Positions 16,260 to 22,852 of a stretch of 22,852 bases of DNA are shown here, piece after piece; position 1 is the first letter of the stretch, and each line of letters begins with the position of its first letter. The stretch covers positions 1 through 22,852 of the forward strand of contig JAEVYW010000031.1 of the NCBI GenBank assembly GCA_023392555.1. Direction: 5' to 3'. This stretch comes from Pseudomonadota bacterium. GTDB lineage: Bacteria; Pseudomonadota; Alphaproteobacteria; Sphingomonadales; Sphingomonadaceae. The notes beneath the pieces were generated by a model. The model made no database searches. It had not been told where the DNA came from and worked only from the letters and a program-made list of their open reading frames with translations. A program made the position numbers and the translations under genes.

Positions 16260-18569
16260 TCAGGTTGCGGGTGGAGTGATGGCATCGGCCGACGCACCGA
16301 CGGGCTTTCCGCCGGCCGTGATCACCGTCGCCGGACCCTTGGCGCCGCCGCGCATCGACGGCGACGACATGGCCTGGCGCTTCTCTCGTTTGAGCCGCAC
16401 CTGGATCATGTGCGGGCAGCGGTGGTCGTCGAAATAGAGTTCCTGGCAGTGCATGCAGTAGATGCACTCGTTGACGTTGATATGCCCCTCGGGGTGGATC
16501 GCCTGGACGGGACACTCGTTGGCGCACCGCTGGCAAGGCGAGCCGCATTCGGGCCAGCGCCGGAGCCATTCGAACATCCGGACGCGGCCGGGGATCGCCA
16601 GCGCAGCGCCGAGCGGGCACATGTAGCGACAGAAGAAGCGTTCGACGAAGAGACCCGCGGCCAACAGCGTAAGCGCATAGACGACGAACGGCCACTCGCG
16701 CGCGAATTTCAGGATGATCGCGGTCTTGAACGGCTCGACCTCGGCAAGCTGCTCGGCGAAGGCGGTCGAATAGAGCGACAGCCCGAACAGGCCAAGAAAG
16801 ACGATGTATTTGATCGGCCAGAGGCGCTCATGCAGCCCCCACGGCACTCTGAACTGCGGCACCTTCAGGGCCTGCGCAACATTGTTCAGAAGTTCTTGCA
16901 AGGCGCCGAACGGACAGAGCCAGCCGCAGAACGGACCGCGCCCCCAGAACAGCAGGCCGGCCGCGATCGAGGCCCACAGGATGAAGATCAGCGGGGCTGA
17001 CAAGAAATATTCCCAGCTGAAGCCGGTCAGCAGAGAATTTGCGAAGGTGAGGACGTTGACGACCGAAAGCTGCGCGTTCGCGTACCAGCCAAGCCAGACA
17101 AGAATGAACAGCAGGTAGCCTCGCCGCACCCAGACGTAGACTTTGGGGCGGCGAACCAGAAAGTTCTGAAAAAAGAATATCAGCGTGAGCGCGCCGAGTG
17201 CCACCACCGCGACTGCGATCTTGACGGTGTTGCCCCGCCAAATCCGCAGCCAGAGGGGCTCTTCGTCGGTCGATGGCGTACCGACCTCCGGCCTTTCGGC
17301 TGATGAGGATGCCGGGGATTTTGCGGCGACGGCCTGCGAGGGCTGCGTCGACGGCGCGGGAGGCTGCGGCGCTTGCTTGAGGTAGCCGTCGGGAAGATTG
17401 TAACCCAGGTCGAAGGTGACCAGAGCCTTGTCCCGCGCCCCCACCACCCGCTGCACCAGCAACTGCAGTTTCCACGGCTCGACCGGATCGAGCGCCATTT
17501 CGGGCGGCATGGTGAACAGTGCGATCTCCGGAAAGTCGGGTGCTCCCTCGGCGGCGAGACTGCCGAGCCGCGTGTGATCGCGATCGCGGAAGCGGACGCT
17601 GTTGGTGTCCTGGATCAACTCGATCCGGTCGAAGATACCTCCGCGGACGTATGCCGCTCCCTTGAAGGAGTAGCGGCCAGATCCGGCAACGACGAGCGCC
17701 TGCTGACCCGACTTCAACCGGTTGGCAAGACGCTGGTAACCGTCGTCACCAAGCAAGCTGCGGCCGATGGTCGGCACGGCGACATCGGCGACATAAAGAT
17801 CGATGAAAGTGTCGTCGGGTGCACCCTCCTCCGGATGGGCCGCTGCCGCCGCATTGCCCGACTTTTCGAAAGCCTCGTTGATATCCGCGACCGACAGAAG
17901 CAGTCGGCGGACCGAGCCGTCGCCGACAAGAGTCTGCCAGTCGCGAGTTTCACTCTTTCCGGGATCGATGGACTTCGATGCGGACGGGCCAACCGCTGCG
18001 GCGACGCCTTGGTCCCCCAGCCGGCCGCTCTTGATCAGTTTCGTCGCCGATCGGACGATGCTGTCGCCAATCACCAGCACGGTGACCGTCGCACCGCTGA
18101 CGATGTCGACCTGGGGCGCCGGGACGGCTCCGCGCGCAACGCCTGCCATGTCGACACCAGTCAACTTGTTGACTGCATCCAGGATGCGCTTCTCCGGAAT
18201 GCCAACTAGGACGATCGGTTCCTTATGCTCAACGAGCTTGAATCCCGTCAAGATGCCCTTCGGGTCTATTCCGACAAGAAGTCGAATGGGCTTGCCGGAG
18301 TAGCCAGTCGCGTTGACGAAGTCGGAATTGAGGTAGACAAAGCCTTGGACTTGGTCGCCCTTATAGACCGGCACCACCGGCGGATCGCCCTGCGGCGGCC
18401 CAAAACGATCGGCGCCCGCGAATATATCGCTTGGCGATACCTTCAACAGGAAGGAAGGCAGGTCCGAACCTGCTTGAGCGGTACCTTGGGACATAAAGAC
18501 GCAGGCCGCGAGCACCGCGAACAGAACTGCGGTCCAACGGCGTCTTGAGATCCCGGCGGAAGTCTGCAT
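16260..18569 (-). CDS. nosR: NosR, membrane flavo-iron-sulfur protein of N2O reduction
   Basis: The 769-residue protein has a signal peptide and a periplasmic FMN-binding domain with DIVSGATVT (about 155-163), where the last Thr is the probable flavinylation site served by NosX. A Pro/Ser/Ala-rich linker (about 412-447) leads to the membrane part, with CGWLCPFGA and CRYMCPLGA. Two 4Fe-4S sets lie near 679-686 (CQRCANECP) and 701-708 (CIYCMHC). NosR passes electrons toward NosZ and is needed for its activity. I prefer the ATG at 18569; a GTG at 18578 is in frame. A Crp/Fnr-type box lies 181 bases upstream, so the leader would be about 140 bases. Confidence 0.96.
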   Translation of the reverse strand: MQTSAGISRRRWTAVLFAVLAACVFMSQGTAQAGSDLPSFLLKVSPSDIFAGADRFGPPQGDPPVVPVYKGDQVQGFVYLNSDFVNATGYSGKPIRLLVGIDPKGILTGFKLVEHKEPIVLVGIPEKRILDAVNKLTGVDMAGVARGAVPAPQVDIVSGATVTVLVIGDSIVRSATKLIKSGRLGDQGVAAAVGPSASKSIDPGKSETRDWQTLVGDGSVRRLLLSVADINEAFEKSGNAAAAAHPEEGAPDDTFIDLYVADVAVPTIGRSLLGDDGYQRLANRLKSGQQALVVAGSGRYSFKGAAYVRGGIFDRIELIQDTNSVRFRDRDHTRLGSLAAEGAPDFPEIALFTMPPEMALDPVEPWKLQLLVQRVVGARDKALVTFDLGYNLPDGYLKQAPQPPAPSTQPSQAVAAKSPASSSAERPEVGTPSTDEEPLWLRIWRGNTVKIAVAVVALGALTLIFFFQNFLVRRPKVYVWVRRGYLLFILVWLGWYANAQLSVVNVLTFANSLLTGFSWEYFLSAPLIFILWASIAAGLLFWGRGPFCGWLCPFGALQELLNNVAQALKVPQFRVPWGLHERLWPIKYIVFLGLFGLSLYSTAFAEQLAEVEPFKTAIILKFAREWPFVVYALTLLAAGLFVERFFCRYMCPLGAALAIPGRVRMFEWLRRWPECGSPCQRCANECPVQAIHPEGHINVNECIYCMHCQELYFDDHRCPHMIQVRLKREKRQAMSSPSMRGGAKGPATVITAGGKPVGASADAITPPAT

Positions 18570-18743
18570 GGGGAGCACTCGCGAACTCGGCTTTCGCCAG
18601 TCTAACTTCTGTGCTCGAGATCAAGCCTCTCGTCGCTGACGTGGGGGCTCTCACCGTTTGCGAGATCGTCAGGCTCCAAGTCCATTCCCGGCTTCCGCTC
18701 ATGGTTTACGTCAACAACTTAGCAGCCGCGAATGGTTCCTGAT

Positions 18744-18757
18744 TTGCGCTGGAGCAA
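18744..18757. promoter_or_regulatory. Candidate NnrR/FNR-type box between nosR and the Crp/Fnr gene
   Basis: TTGCG-CTGG-AGCAA sits inside a longer palindrome, GATTTGC-N6-GCAAATC (18741-18760), with perfect 7-base arms. Toward nosR the class II start would be near 18709 with TAAGTT at -10; toward the regulator it would be near 18792 with TATCTC at -10. It may control both nosR and the regulator gene. A weaker half-match, GTGCT-CGAG-ATCAA, lies at 18611-18624. Confidence 0.6.
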
Positions 18758-18867
18758 ATCCTACCCGATCTCTTTGATCTATCTCCAAAGGCTAACAAGG
18801 CCGATCGGAACGCCGACCTCCTTCTCTTTGAGCAACCTTACAGGCGCGAGGATACAAGACGAAGTCG

Positions 18868-19584
18868 ATGGTCAGGAGCTGTAACGATGCTTTGGTCACC
18901 CGCAAGGAACTCGCCTCCATCGAGTTGTTTAGAGGTCTTTCTGCGAGCGCCCTAGACGACGTGCGTACTTTCGCTAGACGTGTGATTTTCGCGAAAGAAG
19001 CGCGGATATTCGATCAAGGCGAAGGGCGCGTTCGGGCTCACGCGTTGCTGGAGGGAGGCGTTCGTATCTCGCAATCGGGCAGCGACGGAGCGCAAATCGT
19101 GCTCAGACTAATCGCGCCCGGCGAAATTTTCGGCACGATTGCCGCGTTCGCCGACCGCCGCTATCCGGGGGACGCGGATGCCATGTTGCGCTCGGTCGAA
19201 GTGAGCTGGAGCGAATCTGACCTGACGAAACTGATGAACCGGAATCCCCAGATCGCCTTGAATGCGCTGCGGATTCTCGGTAGGCGACTGCACGAAACCC
19301 AAGACCGTCTGCGCGAGGTCTCGACGCAACCTGTAGAGCGACGGGTGGCTCACACGCTCCTTCGGCTGGTCCACCAGTTCGGGAGGGTCACGTCGCTTGG
19401 AACGACCATCGACCTGCCGCTGCGGCGCAGAGACGTCGCGGATATAGCCGGGACGACCCTCTACTCCGTCAGCCGCGTGCTAACAAATTGGGAGAACCGC
19501 GACTGGCTAATTACGCGCGAGCAGAAGCTGACGGTGCTGAAGCTGAACGACATTCGAACGATAGCGGAAGCAAATGCGGAGTAG
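18868..19584 (+). CDS. Crp/Fnr-family regulator, NnrR/Dnr-like
   Basis: The 238-residue protein has the standard layout: sensor barrel (about 18-125, with ALLEGGVRISQ and LIAPGEIFGTIAAF), a long dimer helix (127-150) and a winged helix with RRDVADIAGTTLYSVSRVL (187-205). The SVSR recognition helix resembles E/T-x-SR regulators that bind TTG-N8-CAA sites. It lacks the N-terminal Cys cluster of FNR (only Cys5 is present), so a 4Fe-4S oxygen sensor is unlikely and an NnrR/Dnr type responding to NO is the better guess. Its position opposite nosR fits a role in controlling nos. A specific name is not secure. Confidence 0.88.
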   Translation: MVRSCNDALVTRKELASIELFRGLSASALDDVRTFARRVIFAKEARIFDQGEGRVRAHALLEGGVRISQSGSDGAQIVLRLIAPGEIFGTIAAFADRRYPGDADAMLRSVEVSWSESDLTKLMNRNPQIALNALRILGRRLHETQDRLREVSTQPVERRVAHTLLRLVHQFGRVTSLGTTIDLPLRRRDVADIAGTTLYSVSRVLTNWENRDWLITREQKLTVLKLNDIRTIAEANAE

Positions 19585-19586
19585 GC

Positions 19587-19606
19587 TGGAAGCCGCGCTG
19601 CTTCCA
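19587..19606 (+). terminator. Stem-loop just after the Crp/Fnr gene
   Basis: TGGAAGC (19587-19593), loop CGCGCT, GCTTCCA (19600-19606) give a perfect 7-bp stem two bases after the stop codon. No T-run follows, so termination is uncertain. Confidence 0.4.
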
Positions 19607-19623
19607 ACCACCAACCTAGAACT

Positions 19624-19637
19624 TTGGGCGAGCTCAA
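19624..19637 (+). promoter_or_regulatory. Candidate NnrR/FNR-type box upstream of the ferritin-like gene
   Basis: TTGGG-CGAG-CTCAA, centred 75 bases before the ATG at 19706. A class II start would fall near 19672, with TACGTT at the expected -10 and an alternative TTATAG a few bases later. The match is weaker than the others in its fourth and fifth positions. Confidence 0.45.
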
Positions 19638-19705
19638 TTCGTCTCGCCGTTATTGGCGCTACGTTATAGCAAAGTGCGCCAACCCACCACGCGAACGGAC
19701 GACAC

Positions 19706-20569
19706 ATGCCGCTGCTGCGAACTGCTCTTTTGAAAGCCGAGCCATCAGGCACTCTCGCTTCGCTAGATGAATTATTCGCGCTCGCCGACGCTATGGAACG
19801 AGAAGCGGCGAACAGATATTCGGAACTGGCAGAAGAGATGCGGCGCCAAGAGCGTTCGGATCTCGCCTCGGTATTCGCCGACCTCGCGGCAGCCGAGCGC
19901 GAACATGTGGATAGCATAGCACGCTGGTCGCAGTCCCGCAGCGGCAAACCGCCGGACCCAGCCCTCGTCCGCTGGAGCGCGCCCGAGACGATTGATGGCG
20001 ATGCCGCCGTCGAGATCACCGGCTCGAAGCTTATGACGCCCTATCGCGCCTTAGCCGTCGCGGTCCGCAATGAAGAACGCGCCTTTGCATTCTGGTCTTA
20101 TTTGGCTGCCTTCGCGAAGGATCGAGAGGTCAAGAGCGCTGCCGAGGCCATGGCGGGCGAGGAGCTTGCCCATGTCGCCATACTGCGCAAAGCGCGACGG
20201 CGCGCCTACCGGATGGAGGCCGTTGCGACCCGTCCGGAGGTATCGGCGGCACAACTCGATGCCGGCGTTCTTGAACGCCGTCTGGCCAGCCGGATCGAGC
20301 AACTGGCAGCAGGTCATGACGCGATCCAGGCCGCGAGGATTTGTGAGCTTGCTGACGAGGCACGTTCCATGTCGCTCGAAGCCAATGGATTCGGCAAATT
20401 TCCGTCCGACCTCGAATTGCGAGATGCCGGAACGATCGCCGAGGCGTTAGCGGATGCTTATTTGAAAGAGGCGGAGTCTGGAGATGATCCCGCGCGCCTC
20501 GATAAGCTGCAGACTCTCGCCGCTCGATCGATAACCCGCCTTGCCTGGCTACGGTCGCTTTCGAGCTGA
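19706..20569 (+). CDS. Rubrerythrin/ferritin-like diiron protein
   Basis: The 287-residue, soluble, mostly helical protein has two half-repeats of a diiron four-helix bundle. Glu33 lies in the first helix (EREAANRY) with E64-R-E-H67 in the second; E123/E124 in NEERAFAFW and E153-L-A-H156 complete the set. These are the paired E and ExxH motifs of ferritin-like proteins. The C-terminal 110 residues are helical with no known motif, longer than simple rubrerythrins, and have no rubredoxin Cys. It may handle peroxide, NO or iron. It has its own Crp/Fnr-type site and follows the regulator gene on the same strand. Confidence 0.75.
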   Translation: MPLLRTALLKAEPSGTLASLDELFALADAMEREAANRYSELAEEMRRQERSDLASVFADLAAAEREHVDSIARWSQSRSGKPPDPALVRWSAPETIDGDAAVEITGSKLMTPYRALAVAVRNEERAFAFWSYLAAFAKDREVKSAAEAMAGEELAHVAILRKARRRAYRMEAVATRPEVSAAQLDAGVLERRLASRIEQLAAGHDAIQAARICELADEARSMSLEANGFGKFPSDLELRDAGTIAEALADAYLKEAESGDDPARLDKLQTLAARSITRLAWLRSLSS

Positions 20570-20665
20570 TCGGTCAAATAGCCTGGCCCAAGCAGCCAGC
20601 CTCGCGACTGCTCAGACTGCGGCAACTTGCCCTCAGAAAGGCAGTGCATGAGTTCAAACCAGAGC

Positions 20666-20941
20666 TTACAACCCTTTTGGCCGTGCACAGTGCGGGCAGT
20701 GATGGTCGGCCGCTTTCGCCAACTGCCTCTTAAACTCGCCCTTGAGCGCTTCGGCCTTCCATCTCTTACCGTTGCCTCGGAGAGAATTTCGCGCGCGCAG
20801 GAAGGCGTGTGTTTCCGCCGCATCGTCTCCCACGCGGATGACGACGTCGTGGTGGAACGGACATACCGCCACGGCGCGAGTGGTCTCGAGCGCGCTACGG
20901 ACAGTGGCTTGCAGCTCCTCCGGTGGTTTGCTCGCGGACAT
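20666..20941 (-). CDS. Small Cys/His protein (CPFHxDVxIR and CPxC motifs)
   Basis: The 91-residue protein has CPFHHDVVIRVGDDAAE near residues 27-43 and a closing CPHCARPKGL. Cys27, His30 and His31, with the terminal C-x2-C, could form a zinc or other metal site. I recall similar unnamed proteins in Bradyrhizobium but know no function. The ATG at 20941 has an excellent AGAGGAGGG ribosome-binding site; the frame extends further upstream but that part crosses the promoter. A strong NnrR-type box lies 62 bases upstream, the same distance as at the membrane-protein gene at 6781, which suggests it belongs to the nitrogen-oxide regulon. Confidence 0.75.
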   Translation of the reverse strand: MSASKPPEELQATVRSALETTRAVAVCPFHHDVVIRVGDDAAETHAFLRARNSLRGNGKRWKAEALKGEFKRQLAKAADHHCPHCARPKGL

Positions 20942-20996
20942 CGGGCCCTCCTCTTGATTACCGGTTGGCAAAATACCGCTAACAACGCACGCGAAG

Positions 20997-21010
20997 TTGC
21001 GATGGCTCAA
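20997..21010 (-). promoter_or_regulatory. Candidate NnrR/FNR-type box upstream of the CPFH gene
   Basis: The minus strand reads TTGAG-CCAT-CGCAA, the same half-sites as the box at 4572-4585. Toward the CPFH gene the class II start would be near 20962 and TATTTT (4 of 6) lies one base from the ideal -10 place. The rightward cytochrome gene starts about 190 bases away, and no good -10 is seen in that direction. Confidence 0.6.
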
Positions 21011-21194
21011 CGTGACTCCCACCGAGCGCTTAGTTAGACGGTGAAGCGGCACATTTTGCGCGGCCGGAGTCGCGAGTCCCGGACTCCTAGGCACGCCTCC
21101 GTCCTCGCTTCGCCTCTTCCGACCTATTCCGGTATTAGGAACAAATCCGAGCGCGCGAAGTTTTGCACCCTCTTACGCAGCATTGGGGTGCCGC

Positions 21195-21902
21195 GTGCGC
21201 GCGCAGAATCTCCTTCTCGGGGTCGGGCTGGAACTATTCGTCCAGGCTTTTCCCGCTACCGCTCAGATGGCAAACCAACCGCCCGATACCATGGCTGCGC
21301 GCGTGGAGGCATGTACTCCTTGCCACGGAAAGCAGGGCGAAGGCACCAACGACGTCTACTTCCCGCGCCTTGCGGGCAAGCCCGCTGGTTACCTCTATAA
21401 TCAGCTTTTGGCGTTCAAGAATGGCCGCCGGAAGTACCCGCCGATGAACTACCTATTAGAATACCTCGGCGATCCCTATCTGCAGGAGATGGCTGACTAT
21501 TTCGCTGAACAACGGCCGCCGTTGCCCAGCGCCGTCATTGGCGAGGCGAGCCAGCAGGTAATGCAACAAGGTCAATCGCTCGTCACGCGCGGTGATCCGG
21601 CCAGGCAAATCCCGGCGTGCGGCAGTTGTCACGGTCCTGCCCTCACCGGTATGGAGCCGGGCGTGCCGGGATTGCTCGGTCTTCGACCGAACTACATCAG
21701 CGCGCAACTGGGCGCCTGGCGGTACGGCACCCGCACTGCGGCCTCACCTGATTGCATGCAGCAGGTGGCCGCGCGGCTGACCGAGGCGGACGTAACCGCC
21801 GTCGCGGCGTACCTCGCGAGCCGGCCCGCCCCCATCAACGCCGCTCCCGCTCCGAAAGGCACCTACGTGTTGCCGTTCGCGTGCGGAAGCGAACCGGAGT
21901 GA
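21195..21902 (+). CDS. Diheme cytochrome c of the c4/c553 type
   Basis: The product is about 235 residues with a signal peptide (NLLLGVGLELFVQAFPATAQ) and two heme sites, CTPCH (about 40-44) and CGSCH (about 142-146), the first followed by GKQGEGTND and PRLAGKPAGYLYNQL, typical of cytochrome c4. The second domain has GLRPNYISAQLGAWRYGTR. It is a periplasmic electron carrier. I use a GTG at 21195 preceded by GGGGTG; a TTG at 21183 is possible, and no in-frame ATG precedes the signal peptide. The stop is 7 bases before the next cytochrome gene, so the two are very likely co-transcribed. Confidence 0.85.
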   Translation: MRAQNLLLGVGLELFVQAFPATAQMANQPPDTMAARVEACTPCHGKQGEGTNDVYFPRLAGKPAGYLYNQLLAFKNGRRKYPPMNYLLEYLGDPYLQEMADYFAEQRPPLPSAVIGEASQQVMQQGQSLVTRGDPARQIPACGSCHGPALTGMEPGVPGLLGLRPNYISAQLGAWRYGTRTAASPDCMQQVAARLTEADVTAVAAYLASRPAPINAAPAPKGTYVLPFACGSEPE

Positions 21903-21909
21903 GGCGGCG

Positions 21910-22852
21910 ATGATCTCACACGCGCGTCTTTTTGGGTTTCTTCTGCTTCCACTTCTGGCGGTCTCCGCCACGCATGCGCAGCAGAAGATCGCGGCCGGTC
22001 CTAGCGAGATCGTAAAGCGCGGCGAGTACCTCGCTCGCGCCGGCGACTGCATCGCTTGCCATACGGCTCCAGAAGGCCGGACCTTTGCCGGCGGTCGGGC
22101 CATGCCGACGCCGTTCGGCACGCTCTACTCGTCGAATATCACCTCGGATCGGGAGACGGGCATCGGCAAGTGGACGGCCACGGACTTCTACATGACGATG
22201 CACCGCGGCCGCTTCCCGGACGGAGGGCTGATTTATCCCGCGATGCCGTTCGCGTCATATACCAAGATAACGCTTGAAGACAGCAACGCGATCTTCGCGT
22301 ACCTCAGATCGCTTCCGCCGGTAAACCAGAAGAACCGCGAGCACGATCTGCGCTTCCCTTATAGCAACCGGCAACTCATCCTCGGCTGGCGGACGCTGTA
22401 TTTCAAGGAAGGCGAATACAAGCCGGACCCGTCCAAATCCGACGAGTGGAATCGCGGCGCCTACCTCGTGGAAGGCTTGGGTCACTGCGGCATGTGCCAT
22501 TCACCGATCAATGCGCTCGGAGGAAGTTCCCAGGCTGATGCCTTCAAGGGAGGCCTGATCCCGATGCAGAACTGGTACGCCCCTTCCCTGACTTCCAACC
22601 GCGAGGCCGGTCTCGGCGATTGGAGCCTGAAGGACATCACCGACCTGCTGAAGACCGGGGTTTCCGCGCGCGGCGTGGTCTACGGGCCGATGGCCGAGGT
22701 CGTCCACAACAGCCTGCAGTACCTGACCGACGAGGACACGAAGGCGATGGCGGTGTATCTGAAAAGTATCGCGGAGCCGACGTCTTCCCGGGCGGCCGCA
22801 AGCACAGCCGCCCTTCCGACCAGCGAAGGCAGTCTTCTGATCAGCCTCGGAA
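21910..22852 (+). CDS. Multiheme cytochrome c, alcohol/gluconate dehydrogenase cytochrome-subunit type (3' end outside window)
   Basis: 314 codons are visible. A signal peptide (LLPLLAVSATHA) is followed by heme site CIACH (47-51) with the family's GRTFAGGRAMPTPFGTLYSSN, then IYPAMPFASYTKIT, and a second heme site CGMCH (193-197) followed by MQNWYAPSLTSN. This matches the three-heme membrane-anchored cytochrome subunit of PQQ/FAD dehydrogenases, where a third CxxCH would follow beyond the window. It takes electrons from a periplasmic dehydrogenase to quinone or another cytochrome. GAGGCGG precedes the ATG, and it follows the diheme cytochrome gene by 7 bases. The partner dehydrogenase is not visible. 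Confidence 0.85.
   Translation, partial: MISHARLFGFLLLPLLAVSATHAQQKIAAGPSEIVKRGEYLARAGDCIACHTAPEGRTFAGGRAMPTPFGTLYSSNITSDRETGIGKWTATDFYMTMHRGRFPDGGLIYPAMPFASYTKITLEDSNAIFAYLRSLPPVNQKNREHDLRFPYSNRQLILGWRTLYFKEGEYKPDPSKSDEWNRGAYLVEGLGHCGMCHSPINALGGSSQADAFKGGLIPMQNWYAPSLTSNREAGLGDWSLKDITDLLKTGVSARGVVYGPMAEVVHNSLQYLTDEDTKAMAVYLKSIAEPTSSRAAASTAALPTSEGSLLISLG

Noticed and set aside
14466..17000. An 844-codon plus-strand open frame opposite nosZ and nosR
   Set aside because: It is antisense to two certain genes, its peptide is rich in Asp/Val/Arg/His as expected from the reverse of GC-rich codons, and it has no domain. It is a codon-bias shadow.
18611..18624. GTGCT-CGAG-ATCAA as the main nosR activator site
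   Set aside because: Only the right half-site is good, and a class II start would fall just 7 bases before the nosR ATG. The palindrome at 18741-18760 is better.
1..22852. CRISPR array, insertion sequence, integrase or rRNA genes
   Set aside because: I saw no regularly spaced repeats, no transposase or integrase motifs and no rRNA sequence; the only duplication is the caspase-like module at the left edge.

Overview
The window reads as a chromosomal stretch from a GC-rich alphaproteobacterium of the Bradyrhizobium / Rhodopseudomonas / Afipia type. The grounds are the clade I (Tat-exported) nosRZDFYLX order, the CcoG and c-type cytochrome types, and small CxxC proteins and a caspase-family C-terminus that I recall as typical of that group. 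This placement comes from protein style, not from a database search. The theme is anaerobic nitrogen-oxide respiration, above all the last step of denitrification, reduction of N2O to N2.

Left flank (1-2200): the 3' end of a cysteine-rich, caspase-family-like gene with a degraded second copy of part of it just downstream; a DUF488 gene on the minus strand; a possible one-TM small protein; and about 440 bases without a convincing gene but with a perfect 10-bp hairpin. Accessory module (2209-6781, all minus): a polytopic protein resembling heme-copper oxidase subunit I, a double-DUF2249 protein, a DUF59/MIP18 protein, an unrecognised 148-residue protein, the CcoG/RdxA/FixG iron-sulfur membrane protein and a small cupin. 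Between 6782 and 7950 lie two small plus-strand ORFs and the frameshifted, N-terminally truncated remains of a Crp/Fnr regulator.

Core (7958-18569, all minus): nosR-nosZ-nosD-nosF-nosY-nosL-nosX, tightly packed with four-base ATGA overlaps at nosD/F, F/Y and Y/L, followed by a monoheme cytochrome c that could feed electrons to NosZ. After a strong hairpin comes a cystathionine gamma-synthase-type gene with no obvious link to denitrification. Right flank (18868-22852): an intact NnrR/Dnr-like Crp/Fnr regulator and a rubrerythrin/ferritin-like diiron protein (plus), a small Cys/His protein (minus), and two cytochrome c genes (plus), the second cut by the window end.

The most useful pattern is regulatory. 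Five intergenic sites fit TTG-N8-CAA in the NnrR/FNR style (6836-6849, 4572-4585, 18744-18757, 19624-19637, 20997-21010). One reads TTGCG-N4-CACAA on the minus strand, which is the form described for NnrR, and several have a -10-like hexamer at the class II spacing. They lie upstream of the accessory module, the 148-residue protein/ccoG/cupin group, nosR, the ferritin-like gene and the small Cys/His gene. I infer that the intact Crp/Fnr protein at 18868 controls a local regulon joining nos to poorly known genes, and that the accessory module and the CPFH protein are candidate undescribed parts of nitrogen-oxide respiration.
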